NCBI GenBank assembly: GCA_035532735.1 | Contig: DATKQM010000007.1 | Span: forward strand, 1 to 29,800 | From: Chersky-840 sp035532735 | GTDB lineage: Bacteria > Actinomycetota > Acidimicrobiia > Acidimicrobiales > UBA8190 | Direction of reading: 5' to 3' | Length of the DNA stretch: 29,800 bases | In this document: positions 7,155 through 15,058 of the stretch, one piece after another | Position numbering within the stretch: position 1 is the first letter of the stretch | Layout: each line of letters begins with the position of its first letter | Program-made: the position numbers and the translations under genes | The notes under the pieces: model-generated | Told to the model about the DNA's origin: nothing | The model's input: only the letters and a program-made list of their open reading frames with translations | Database searches by the model: none

Positions 7155-7616
7155 ATGGCTCCGGCGGGGGGAACGCTCACGGTCCCGGTCGGAGCCTCGA
7201 ACTTCGGCCATTCGGTCGCGATCTCGGGCAACACCGCCGTCGTGGGCGCCACCGATTTCACCTCAACCCCGGGGACGGCCTACACCTACATCAAGGCGAA
7301 GGGCGCCGCTTGGTCCGCGGGGCCAAACTTCACTCTCCTCGGTCCGGCAAGCACCCCACGGGATGACTTCGGCGTTGTCGCGATCTCGGGCGGTTACGTC
7401 ATCGTCGGCGCCGAAGACACCGGCTCCTTCACGGGCGCGGCCTACATCTACAAGAGAGCCGGTGGCGTTTGGTCCATACCGACCGCGACCTTGACCTACC
7501 CTTCATCGGCGCCGGGCGACCAATTCGGCATCTCGGTAGCGATTTCCGGTTCCGCGGAAATCGTCGGGACAGGGAGTTACGCACCAGACGGGGCCGCCTT
7601 CATCTATCAGAAGTAG
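7155..7616 (+). CDS. FG-GAP/integrin-like beta-propeller repeat fragment
   Basis: The 153-residue frame contains three consecutive blade-like repeats of roughly 45 residues. Each has the pattern FG..VAISG....VG followed by GAAY-IY (GHSVAISGNTAVVGA, FGVVAISGGYVIVGA, FGISVAISGSAEIVG). These are FG-GAP repeats of secreted beta-propellers. Seven blades are usual, so this is probably a fragment. No signal peptide or Shine-Dalgarno precedes the ATG, and the frame stays open upstream to a TAG at 7104-7106 inside the PadR gene. It stops at TAG 7614-7616 just after the third repeat. It may be a relic of a longer secreted protein. Confidence 0.55.
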   Translation: MAPAGGTLTVPVGASNFGHSVAISGNTAVVGATDFTSTPGTAYTYIKAKGAAWSAGPNFTLLGPASTPRDDFGVVAISGGYVIVGAEDTGSFTGAAYIYKRAGGVWSIPTATLTYPSSAPGDQFGISVAISGSAEIVGTGSYAPDGAAFIYQK

Positions 7617-7701
7617 GTTCAACCTGAACCCTCAAATCCTCCGTGACCGACTCCTTTGCCAACCCTGCGACCGAGGGAATTTCCTTTACCTTCAGGTACA
7701 C

Positions 7702-7775
7702 GACAAGGGGTGGCAGTGGCACGGTTAGGCGCGTTCATAACCCGAACGTCGGAGGTTCAAATCCTCCTCTTGCAT
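7702..7775 (+). tRNA. Degenerate tRNA-Met (CAU)-like sequence
   Basis: The T arm is perfect: GGAGG (7751-7755), loop TTCAAAT, CCTCC (7763-7767). With a 5-nt variable region, the anticodon loop falls at TTCATAA (7734-7740) with anticodon CAT. The TTCATAACCCGAA core resembles initiator tRNA-fMet. The 3' acceptor strand TCTTGCA would pair with TGCAAGG; the sequence present 73 nt upstream is GACAAGG, with two mismatches. The D stem does not pair and the anticodon stem pairs only partly. No CCA is encoded. I read it as a decayed tRNA or attachment-site relic rather than a working gene. Confidence 0.45.
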
Positions 7776-8403
7776 GTCAGCGCGGATCCAGACGCCTGGG
7801 TCACGTTCCGCAGCATGCGAGGTGATCTACCCGGGGCTTGCGGCGCAGTTCGGTTCGTGGAACGATGCACACTACGCACGGACGAGGACCCTTGGGTTCC
7901 CCTCGTGACATCGTTGCCCCAGACCCTGGCGACTCCAACGCCGAGAATCGCGCTCGGACATAGGTCCGTCGGAAAGGGCAAGTCGATGTTGTGGCGTCAG
8001 GCGTCCAGCTCCCCCGACTCGGCATGCCTGGAATCGAGAGCGGCCCGCGCTCCAGGTGTGCGACCACGCAGCGTCATCCCAGTCTCCTCGCGCCCCGAGC
8101 CACACGGGACCGAGACTTCTCCGGTTCCTTTCCGCATGCAATTGACCGCGCTTGCCCCCCAGCGTGGCGTCGGTCTGGTGCGGGAAGGAACCGGAACCCT
8201 TTGCACTTGGCAAACATCGCAGCGCGGCTTCATAGCAACTGTCGAGAAATGATGGCCACCGCTGCATGAGAGCGCGGGCAACGAAGCCGATCCCACCCTG
8301 CAAGACCTGACGCGGACATCACGAACGACGACGCGGAGGTTGCACCTGACAAGCCGGACCCTGACCTTCGAGCGCTTCTAGAGATAGTCAAGGAACTTGA
8401 CAG
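7776..8403. other. About 630 bp with no supportable gene
   Basis: Open frames exist on both strands but none shows family motifs, a ribosome site or consistent codon use. A short plus-strand frame ending at 7908 contains AAQFGSWNDAHYAR, reminiscent of homing-endonuclease-associated repeats, but it is too short to call. Together with the FG-GAP fragment and the tRNA-like relic this looks like degraded accessory DNA. Confidence 0.5.
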
Positions 8404-8889
8404 TCAAGCATGGCGAACTCGGGAGGGCACCAATTCGACGCCCCGGTGGCCTCGGCCCTGCTTGGCTTCGACGTCTCTCGGCCCGATCGGCTCACCACAT
8501 GAACCACAGACCAGGACCGCCTCGGATGCCGAGCCGCACGCCTTGTGGGAGACCACCAGGGGCGGGCCCGAAGGAGCCGCGTAACGGTCTCCCCATTGCC
8601 GCATGGCCGTGAGCACGGGCCAGAGGTCACGACCCTTGTCGGTCAGGCGGTAGTCGTAACGGGGGGGATGCTCGGAGTACGGCACCCGGTGCAAGACGCC
8701 GGCCCCGACCAGGTGGGCGAGGCGCTGCTGGAGGATGTTGCGCGAGATCCCGAGGCGCCGCTGGAAATCGTCGAACCGGCTCACACCCAAGAAGACGTCC
8801 CGGACGATGAGCATGCTCCACCATTCGCCCACGACCTCGAGACACTGGGCCACAGAGCAGTCCATCTCGGCGAAGCTTTTGCGTTCCAC
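8404..8889 (-). CDS. HxlR-family transcriptional regulator
   Basis: The 161-residue protein opens with DCSVAQCLEVVGEWWSMLIVRD, the HxlR signature, and continues with FDDFQRRLGISRNILQQRL (helix-turn-helix), GVLHR and a YRLTDKG wing. The C-terminal tail has CGSCGEPIG, a CxxC common in actinobacterial HxlR proteins. It is a small dimeric DNA-binding protein. It starts with GTG at 8889, 6 bp after a likely -10, so the message may be leaderless. It is divergent from a DHA2-type exporter with one palindrome between them, the usual layout of a repressor controlling an efflux gene. Confidence 0.92.
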   Translation of the reverse strand: MERKSFAEMDCSVAQCLEVVGEWWSMLIVRDVFLGVSRFDDFQRRLGISRNILQQRLAHLVGAGVLHRVPYSEHPPRYDYRLTDKGRDLWPVLTAMRQWGDRYAAPSGPPLVVSHKACGSASEAVLVCGSCGEPIGPRDVEAKQGRGHRGVELVPSRVRHA

Positions 8890-8895
8890 ACCCCC

Positions 8896-8935
8896 AGGAT
8901 AGTGAGTTGCATGATGGAATGCAATGGCCTACAGT
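8896..8935. promoter_or_regulatory. Symmetric divergent promoter/operator of HxlR and exporter
   Basis: The inverted repeat TTGCAT-N6-ATGCAA spans 8907-8924. Rightwards, TTGCAT (8907-8912) is 17 bp from TACAGT (8930-8935), and ATG 8943 follows after 7 bp. Leftwards on the minus strand, TTGCAT (8924-8919) is 17 bp from TATCCT (8901-8896), and GTG 8889 follows after 6 bp. The palindrome arms thus serve as the -35 of both promoters, and a bound HxlR dimer would block both. Confidence 0.6.
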
Positions 8936-8942
8936 GGGTTTT

Positions 8943-10469
8943 ATGAGAGGATCCTCGACGGTAGTGACCGAATCGGCCCCGGCGGTGAAGTCGGGCAGTT
9001 CCGCCATCTTCGTGGTCACCGCGCTCGGGGCCTTCATGGCGTCGCTCGACCTCTCGATCGTCAATGTCGCCTTCCCTGCGCTGGAGCGGTCCTTCCGTCA
9101 CGACTCCCGGGCCACGTTGGCCTGGGTGATCACCGGCTACTCCATCGTGTTCGGGTCGCTCCTCGTGACCGCAGGGCGAAGTGCCGATCGCATCGGCCGT
9201 CGGCGGGTGTTCTTCGCCGGCCTGGCCGTATTCAGCCTGGGATCGGCGTTGTGTGGGCTGGCGCCGGCGGTGAGCCTTCTGATCGCGGGGAGACTGATCC
9301 AGGGCGCGGGAGCCGCGGCGATGCTTCCCGCCTCGCTGGGACTGCTGCTCGGAGCGTTCCCGACCGAACGCCGCTCCCAGGTCGTGGCCATGTGGGGCGG
9401 TGTCGGCGCGTTGGCGGTGGCGACAGGCCCGTCTCTTGGCGCACTGCTCATCTCCGCGGGCGGCTGGCGTTGGGCCTTCTACGTGAACCTGCCGGTCGGG
9501 GCGGTGGCCTGGACGGTCGGGCGTCGGGTCCTGCATGACTCCAAATCCGACAAGGTCCGAGCTCGACCCGACTACCTCGGGGTCGTGCTCCTGAGTACGG
9601 CGCTGGCTGCCTTGGTACTCGGGATCTCCGAAGGGCCGAGCTGGGGCTGGTCAGGCGGTCGGGTGCTGGCCTGCTTCCTGATCGCCGCGGTCCAGGGGGC
9701 ATCGTTTGTGTACCGGTCCGCCCACCACGCTGAGCCTGTCTTGGACCTGACCTTGTTCTCGGCTCGGTCCTTCAGCGTGGCCAACGTGGCCACCTTGTTC
9801 TATGCGATGGGGTTCTTCGCCATGCTCCTCGGCAACATTCTCTTTCTCACCTCCGTGTGGCACTACTCCATCTTGCGCGCCGGTCTCGCTGTGACCCCCG
9901 GGCCGCTCGTCGTAGCGGCGGTCTCGGGTCCAGCTGGTCGAGTGGCCGCACGCGTCGGGTTCCGCCGAGTTCTGCTGGTGGGAACGGCGTGTTTCGCCGG
10001 TGGGCTCGTCTGGTACGCGACCCGGATCGGGTTGCACCCCGCCTACCTGGCGCGCTGGCTCCCTGCCACGCTGATCACCGGTCTCGGGATCGGCCTGACG
10101 TTCCCGGTGCTGAGCGCGGCCGCGGTCTCGAGCTTGCACCCCGAACGATTTGCCGTGGGGAGTGCCGTTAACCAGACCGCCCGTCAGGTCGGAGGTGCTT
10201 TCGGTGTGGCGTTGCTGGTCGTGATCCTAGGCTCTCCACATACCGCGGCCGTCGCCCTCGACAACTTCCGGCTCTTGTGGTGGTACGCGGCGTCGATGGC
10301 TGTCGGGTCCGGAGTGGCTTGCAGTCTTCTCCGTCCCACCGAGGCGGCCTCGACTCGTCGCGTTGCGATGTCAGTGCAAGACGACGCGCACGAGAAGAAC
10401 CCCCGCGCCGAGGAGCGCGCCCACTCCGATCTGGGCGAACCGACGGGCTCCCGTCGCGCCACTGCGTAG
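8943..10469 (+). CDS. MFS drug exporter, DHA2 (EmrB/QacA) family
   Basis: From ATG 8943 the product is 508 residues. The first helix ends MASLDLSIVNVAFPAL (typical LD.TIVNVALP), motif A is GRSADRIGRRRVF, and the antiporter motif C region is ALAVATGPSLGALL. The 14-helix length fits DHA2 proton/drug antiporters of the inner membrane. An in-frame ATG at 8907 falls inside the operator and before the predicted transcription start, so 8943 is preferred. The charged tail (from about residue 465) overlaps the convergent membrane-protein gene by 99 bp. Divergent HxlR control suggests induction by a drug-like or aldehyde/quinone compound. Confidence 0.92.
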   Translation: MRGSSTVVTESAPAVKSGSSAIFVVTALGAFMASLDLSIVNVAFPALERSFRHDSRATLAWVITGYSIVFGSLLVTAGRSADRIGRRRVFFAGLAVFSLGSALCGLAPAVSLLIAGRLIQGAGAAAMLPASLGLLLGAFPTERRSQVVAMWGGVGALAVATGPSLGALLISAGGWRWAFYVNLPVGAVAWTVGRRVLHDSKSDKVRARPDYLGVVLLSTALAALVLGISEGPSWGWSGGRVLACFLIAAVQGASFVYRSAHHAEPVLDLTLFSARSFSVANVATLFYAMGFFAMLLGNILFLTSVWHYSILRAGLAVTPGPLVVAAVSGPAGRVAARVGFRRVLLVGTACFAGGLVWYATRIGLHPAYLARWLPATLITGLGIGLTFPVLSAAAVSSLHPERFAVGSAVNQTARQVGGAFGVALLVVILGSPHTAAVALDNFRLLWWYAASMAVGSGVACSLLRPTEAASTRRVAMSVQDDAHEKNPRAEERAHSDLGEPTGSRRATA

Positions 10470-10922
10470 AGTGGCGATGATCTCGAAACCCACCAGGGAG
10501 AGCGCGCTGCTCCACAGCGCGGCGGTGACCCCGGTCTGAAGCGTGACACCCGCTCCCCACAATAGGCCCAGCACGGCGATCGGGATGGCGGCGCCTTTGA
10601 CGATGGACCCCTCGTGCAGCAGTGCACGCCATAGCCCGCGCCGTGAGAGCGAGGCGCGGGTCTTGAGCCGATCGCCTACCACGGTGGCGTAGGTGTGGGC
10701 GAGCCAATACAGCCCGAGAATGATGACGGTGGCTTCGATGGTGTCTCCGAACGTCTCGCGACGGGTGTTCTCGGCGGCGAGGACCGCTCCGACGGCGATG
10801 GTTCCGTAGATCACGCCTGACGGGTTGTCCTCGGGCTCCAACCACTTGGAGATCGCCGATGCGAGTCTTGCGATGCCGGGACGAGACGACCGGGGTGTGG
10901 GCTCCGGGGGGACGTCGGTCAT
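10371..10922 (-). CDS. Four-helix integral membrane protein of unknown function
   Basis: The 183-residue product begins at ATG 10922 (MTDVPPEPTPR). An upstream frame extension of 72 codons runs back into the oxidoreductase gene and is rejected. Hydrophobic segments lie around residues 45-62 (VIYGTIAVGAVLAAE), 71-93 (ATVIILGLYWLAHTYATVVG), 118-140 and 160-182, with a cytosolic Arg-rich loop between helices 2 and 3. I recognise the pattern from uncharacterised actinobacterial membrane proteins but know no function. It is last in a minus-strand series after WS/DGAT and the oxidoreductase (31-bp gap), and its 3' end overlaps the exporter by 99 bp. Confidence 0.75.
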   Translation of the reverse strand: MTDVPPEPTPRSSRPGIARLASAISKWLEPEDNPSGVIYGTIAVGAVLAAENTRRETFGDTIEATVIILGLYWLAHTYATVVGDRLKTRASLSRRGLWRALLHEGSIVKGAAIPIAVLGLLWGAGVTLQTGVTAALWSSALSLVGFEIIATLRSGATGARRFAQIGVGALLGAGVLLVRVVLH

Positions 10923-10953
10923 CGGTGCATCCTGGCGCTCAGGGGCATGGACG

Positions 10954-12036
10954 TCAGGGGGCGACCGCCGACCCGGTGGCTGCTGATCGATAGGCGGCGT
11001 CGACCAGTTCGTGAGCTCGGAGGGCGTCGTCGAATCCTGGCGCCGCGGTTGTGTCATCGTCGACGCAGTGGACCCAGTGGCGGTCAGCGGGGTAGGTGTA
11101 GAAGACGAAGTCGCGGCGAGGGAGGCCGAGCTCGGCAAAATGGTCCTCTCGCATGACAGCGAGATCGGGGCGCTCGGGGGCCATGTCGGGCCTCTGGATC
11201 AGAAGGCTTTCCTCGGTTGCTCCGACGATGAAGTCGGTGGTGGCCTCGACTGCTCCACGCTCGAAGAAAACCTCGAACCGTCGCTCCTCGCGTCCTCGCA
11301 CGCCGTTGAAGACACTGAGGATGGTGCCGATGACACCTGAGGCGTGCTCCACCAGTACCGTCGCCACGTCTTCGACGTCGTATCCGAACACCGACCGGGT
11401 GCTCGCGCGGACCCGGACAGCAGGACCGAACATCCAGCACACGATGTCCGCGGCGTGGATCGAGTGTTCGAGGAGAGCCCCTCCTCCTGCTTGGGCGCGA
11501 TCCGAACGCCATGAGCTGTGCCCTGGGACGACAGCGCTCGTGGGCCAGTACTGGTCGTCGCGCAGGGTGTAGGCCATCGGGGTCCCGAGCTCGGCCGACA
11601 CGACGAGTCGCCGCATCTTGTTGACGATGGGGTGAAAGCGCGAGTGAAAGCCGACCTGGGCGGGGCGTGCGGTCATTGCCACCGCTTCGCAGAGCTCGCG
11701 GACTTCGGCGATGGTCGGTGCGAGAGGCTTCTCGCAGAAGAGGGACTTCCCCGATTCCAAGGTTCCAAGCACCAGTTCACGATGTGTCGAGGTGGGCGAG
11801 GTGATCATGACAGCGTCGATGTCCGGGTCCTCGATGACCCGCATGGGATCGTCGGTCAGGTACTCGAACGCGCAGTTCTGCGCGGTCGCCGTCCTCGACG
11901 GCTCGGAGGGGTCGGCCGCTGCGACGGTCACCACCTCGCCATCCTCGGACAGCTTGCGTAGTCCGTCCGCGTGGATCTGGCCGATCATCCCGCAGCCGAC
12001 CATCCCGACTCGCAGTGGACGTCGACCCTCGCGCAC
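10954..12036 (-). CDS. Gfo/Idh/MocA-family NAD(P)-dependent oxidoreductase
   Basis: The 360-residue protein has the Rossmann fingerprint VGCGMIGQIHADGL near residues 13-26, ITSPTSTHREL, and CEKPLAPTIAE, whose EKP lysine belongs to the active site. The C-terminal alpha/beta domain includes GGGALLEHSIHAADI, where the usual catalytic D/H pair is seen as HSIHAAD. Family members oxidise or reduce sugars, inositols and related polyols with NAD(P). The start is GTG 12036, with AAGGG directly before it, so a start slightly downstream is possible. It sits 33 bp after the WS/DGAT gene. The substrate cannot be read from sequence. Confidence 0.9.
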   Translation of the reverse strand: MREGRRPLRVGMVGCGMIGQIHADGLRKLSEDGEVVTVAAADPSEPSRTATAQNCAFEYLTDDPMRVIEDPDIDAVMITSPTSTHRELVLGTLESGKSLFCEKPLAPTIAEVRELCEAVAMTARPAQVGFHSRFHPIVNKMRRLVVSAELGTPMAYTLRDDQYWPTSAVVPGHSSWRSDRAQAGGGALLEHSIHAADIVCWMFGPAVRVRASTRSVFGYDVEDVATVLVEHASGVIGTILSVFNGVRGREERRFEVFFERGAVEATTDFIVGATEESLLIQRPDMAPERPDLAVMREDHFAELGLPRRDFVFYTYPADRHWVHCVDDDTTAAPGFDDALRAHELVDAAYRSAATGSAVAP

Positions 12037-12069
12037 CCCTTGTCTTCCCGTCGCCGGTTCGCGCCGAGG

Positions 12070-13569
12070 TCAGCGCGTGGGCTGCGGGGTGCGATGCACT
12101 GATTTCACGATCTGGCGCGGCTGGGGTCGACCCGGTGCCACACCCACGGCGTGCGTCGGGGCGAGCTTGGCTGCCGAGGCCAGCTCTTCGATGGCGTCGG
12201 GGATGTAGGCCCCAAGGTCGGCAAGGTGCGGCACTGTCTCGGCACAGGCCATGAGCCCCCAGTTGAGGACTCCCCGGTAGCTCATGACGGTGATGTTCAG
12301 CCCGGCCCCGTCCATGACCGGGCCCAGCGGGAAGCCGGCCACCATCTCCGCCCCGGCCAGGTACAGCGGGAAGTCCGGTCCGGGCACATTGGAGATCACC
12401 AGACTGTGGATGGGCCGGTGGTGATCGGCGAGCTTCAGCCTCGTATAGGCACGGGCTGCCGCCGAGAACACGTTCGGGGTGGCGTGCTCGGCCCAATTGA
12501 GGAGCACGTCTGCGCCGAGCGCGTTGTGCTCCTCTTTGGCTCCTTTGGTGTTCTCGCGGATCGACTGGAGCCTCTCGACGGGATCGGCAATGTGGCAGGG
12601 CAGGGACACGAACATCGCCGAGACCTTGTTGGCACCCCGTCGGTTGGCGTCGGTCGGGGCCGTCGACACCGGCACCGTGGCCACGAGGGGCCCGTCGGGC
12701 AACTCGTCACCGTCGAGGAGGTAGCGCCGCAATGCTCCCGTGCACACCGCCAGGACCACGTCGTTGAGGGTTGTGTCGCAGGCCCGTTTGATGCGCTTGG
12801 CATCCTCGAGGGAGATAGAGGAGAAGGCCACGCGTCGGTGTGGCGTGATCGCCGCGTTGAGCGAGGTGCGCGGCGTCGTGAGGGGAAGCGCGGCGCGTCC
12901 TTGTCCCCGAGCCCGTACTCGGCGCACGTCGAGCAGGGCCCATCCGGTGCGCCATGCCAGCTTGGTCATCCCGAGGGGGCGTGTCAGGCGGGTCCCGACC
13001 GACTGGGCCATGAGGTGGAGGTCCGACGGAAGGCGCTCGTCGACCGACATGGGTGCGTCGGGCGCGGGTCGAGCCGGAGGCTCGGGTTCGAGGTCGAAGA
13101 GCTGGGACAGCAACTCGGCGCCCGAGACGCCGTCGATGGTGCAGTGGTGGATCTTGGTCACGACTGCGATCTGGCCCCCGCGCAGCCCCTCGACGATGTA
13201 CATCTCCCACAGCGGCTTGCTCCGGTCGAGCTGGCGGCTGCAGACGTCACCGACGAACTGGGCCAGCTCCTCGACGCCTCCGGGAGCCGGTACGGCGCCG
13301 CGACGGATGTGGTACTCGATGTCGAAGTTGGGGTCGTCGACCCAGTAGGGGTGGCCCAGACGGAACGGAACCTCGACCAACCGCCGGCGGAAGATGGGAG
13401 CCAGCTCGAGGCGCGAGCTCACCAGATCGCGCAGTTTGTCGAACGAGTAGCCGCCCGGCACCGTCGATGGGTCGAACATCGCCGCCATCGAGACGTGCAT
13501 GTGCAGGCTGGGTGTCTCCAGGTACAAGAAGGTTGCGTCGAGCCCGGTGAGCTGTTCCATCATCGTCAT
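12070..13569 (-). CDS. Wax ester synthase/diacylglycerol acyltransferase (WS/DGAT)
   Basis: From ATG 13569 the product is 499 residues, normal for the family. The catalytic HHxxxDG motif is HHCTIDG at 141-147. Other landmarks are the N-terminal LTGLDATFLYLET, the region around RSKPLWEMYIVEG, and the late SNVPGPDFPLYLAGA (family PLW and ISNVPGP.. motifs). The enzyme esterifies acyl-CoA to fatty alcohol or diacylglycerol, giving storage lipid. A GAGGG ribosome site is better spaced for the ATG at 13563, which would drop two residues. The frame stays open upstream for about 266 more codons, but that part lies opposite the esterase gene. It is divergent from the esterase, a plausible storage/mobilisation pair. 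Confidence 0.93.
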   Translation of the reverse strand: MTMMEQLTGLDATFLYLETPSLHMHVSMAAMFDPSTVPGGYSFDKLRDLVSSRLELAPIFRRRLVEVPFRLGHPYWVDDPNFDIEYHIRRGAVPAPGGVEELAQFVGDVCSRQLDRSKPLWEMYIVEGLRGGQIAVVTKIHHCTIDGVSGAELLSQLFDLEPEPPARPAPDAPMSVDERLPSDLHLMAQSVGTRLTRPLGMTKLAWRTGWALLDVRRVRARGQGRAALPLTTPRTSLNAAITPHRRVAFSSISLEDAKRIKRACDTTLNDVVLAVCTGALRRYLLDGDELPDGPLVATVPVSTAPTDANRRGANKVSAMFVSLPCHIADPVERLQSIRENTKGAKEEHNALGADVLLNWAEHATPNVFSAAARAYTRLKLADHHRPIHSLVISNVPGPDFPLYLAGAEMVAGFPLGPVMDGAGLNITVMSYRGVLNWGLMACAETVPHLADLGAYIPDAIEELASAAKLAPTHAVGVAPGRPQPRQIVKSVHRTPQPTR

Positions 13570-13662
13570 GCCCTCGTTGGTCGGTTCGTGCCCCCCCGAC
13601 GCCCCGCGGCCGCCCGCCATGTCGGCGTGCGCCATCTTCCCACCATGAGCGAGGATGGTGCC
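13570..13662. promoter_or_regulatory. Shared upstream region of WS/DGAT and esterase
   Basis: These 93 bp lie between divergent starts and must hold both promoters unless they lie within the genes. The two ribosome sites are visible (GAGGG on the minus strand, GAGGA at 13651-13655 on the plus strand). I see no convincing -35/-10 pair. Confidence 0.4.
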
Positions 13663-14943
13663 ATGACGTGGGCGTGGGTGTACCTGGCGGTCAGCCTCGT
13701 GGGCGCCTTGTTGGTGGTCAACGCCTTCCGACCCGCCCGCCACCAGCTCCTCGTGGTGCCGAGCTTCTTCGCTGGTTGGTACACCGCCGAGATGCCGATC
13801 TGGCACATTGCCTGGCAACTGGCTGCCACCGTGGTGTTCGGTCTCGAAGGTGCGCTCGGGTCGTGGCCCGGTTGGGTGGCGCTGGCGGTCAATGCAGCGT
13901 CGTGGAGCGGGCTCGTCGTCCACGCCCGGATCTCGGCCGGCGCAGGTGCGGTCTTCCTTCGAGCCGAGACCGAGACGCCCCTGCCGGCGTCGGACGTCGC
14001 CGATCTCCCCGGGCACGGTGGCGACACCATGTGGCGCTTCCGCCGCCTTCTCTATCCCTTGCCGCGCCCGGCTCGGTCGGTGCAGGCAATTCGCAACGTC
14101 GACTACATGGGTGACAGTGTCCGAGCGCATCGGCTCGACATCATCCGGCGACGCGGCGACCCACCGACCGGCGCTCCGGTCCTGGTGTACATCCACGGCG
14201 GCGCGTGGGTCATCGGGGACAAACGCGAACAGGGTCTGCCCCTCCTCCATGAGCTCGCCCGGCGCGGCTGGGTGACCGTCACGATCAACTACCGGCTGAG
14301 CCCGCGCGCCACGTGGCCCGACCACATCGTCGACTGCAAGCGGGCCTTGGTGTGGGTGCGCGAGCACATTGCCGAGTACGGCGGTGACCCTGCGTTCATC
14401 GCCGTGTCAGGCGGATCGGCGGGCGGACACCTCTCGGCCCTGCTCGCGCTCACCCCCGGCGACTCCGTTTTCCAGCCCGGATTCGAGGCGCTCGATGCCT
14501 CGGTGGATGCCTGCGTGCCGTTCTACGGGGTCTACGACATGACCGCCGGCCGGGGCACCTCGCAGTACGACGAAGGACTCCTGGCGCTGCTCGAGCGCCG
14601 GGTCTTCAAACGAAAGATCGCCGACGAACCCGCCGTGTTCGAGTCCGCGTCCCCTTTGCACAGGGTCAACGCGGAGGCACCACCGTTCTTCGTTGTGCAC
14701 GGGACCAACGACACACTCGTCCCGGTGGCCGACGCCCGAGCTTTTGTCAGGGCCCTTCGGGCGGTCTCCAAATCGGTCGTGGTCTATGCCGAGCTTCCCT
14801 ATACCCAGCACGCCTTCGACGTGCTCCCGTCAGTACGCAGCGCCCACGCGGTGGCGGCGGTGGTCCGATTTCTCGAGGGAGCCCGCGCCCAGCGAACCGC
14901 CGAGCTGCGGGCTCACCACACCGACGCACCCCGGGCCTCGTAG
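13663..14943 (+). CDS. Alpha/beta-hydrolase esterase, HSL type with N-terminal membrane segments
   Basis: From ATG 13663 (GAGGA 7 bp upstream) the product is 426 residues. Two or three hydrophobic segments fill residues 4-95. The hydrolase domain follows, with oxyanion motif IHGGAW (177-182), nucleophile elbow GGSAGG (Ser 252), Asp in HGTNDTLVP and His in QHAFD. The layout resembles mycobacterial Lip esterases such as LipC, which is also encoded next to a WS/DGAT (recall). It likely hydrolyses short to medium acyl esters or neutral lipid at the membrane. An in-frame ATG at 13645 lacks a ribosome site. The same frame is open for another 500 codons upstream, antisense to WS/DGAT, which I regard as high-GC chance. 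Confidence 0.9.
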   Translation: MTWAWVYLAVSLVGALLVVNAFRPARHQLLVVPSFFAGWYTAEMPIWHIAWQLAATVVFGLEGALGSWPGWVALAVNAASWSGLVVHARISAGAGAVFLRAETETPLPASDVADLPGHGGDTMWRFRRLLYPLPRPARSVQAIRNVDYMGDSVRAHRLDIIRRRGDPPTGAPVLVYIHGGAWVIGDKREQGLPLLHELARRGWVTVTINYRLSPRATWPDHIVDCKRALVWVREHIAEYGGDPAFIAVSGGSAGGHLSALLALTPGDSVFQPGFEALDASVDACVPFYGVYDMTAGRGTSQYDEGLLALLERRVFKRKIADEPAVFESASPLHRVNAEAPPFFVVHGTNDTLVPVADARAFVRALRAVSKSVVVYAELPYTQHAFDVLPSVRSAHAVAAVVRFLEGARAQRTAELRAHHTDAPRAS

Positions 14944-14975
14944 CCGGGTCGCCGGCCCTGTTTCAGCCACCCCGA

Positions 14976-15001
14976 GACCTGTCCCTGCGCCCGGGCAGGT
15001 C
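14976..15001 (+). terminator. Hairpin after the esterase gene
   Basis: GACCTG (14976-14981), a bulged T, CCC, a 7-nt loop, GGG and CAGGTC (14996-15001) form a 9-bp stem with one bulge, 32 bp after the stop codon. There is no T-run, as is common for actinobacterial terminators. Confidence 0.45.
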
Positions 15002-15058
15002 AGCCCCGGTACCGGATGGTCACTACCCATAGCGACCCCATCTGACGTAGCATTAATA

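Noticed and set aside
7819..7908. Homing-endonuclease-associated repeat (AAQFGSWNDAHYAR)
   Set aside because: Only about 25 residues with one familiar FGSWNDA string; no endonuclease domain around it, so chance similarity cannot be excluded.
8270..8403. Small acidic plus-strand peptide (PDPDLRALLEIVKELDSQ) before and into the HxlR gene
   Set aside because: It has protein-like composition but no start codon or ribosome site in frame, and it runs into the antisense of HxlR.
12151..13662. Open frame of over 500 codons antisense to WS/DGAT, in frame with the esterase
   Set aside because: It lies exactly opposite a well-recognised gene, has no motifs or ribosome site, and long antisense frames are expected at this GC content. 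The esterase has its own ribosome site at 13651-13655.
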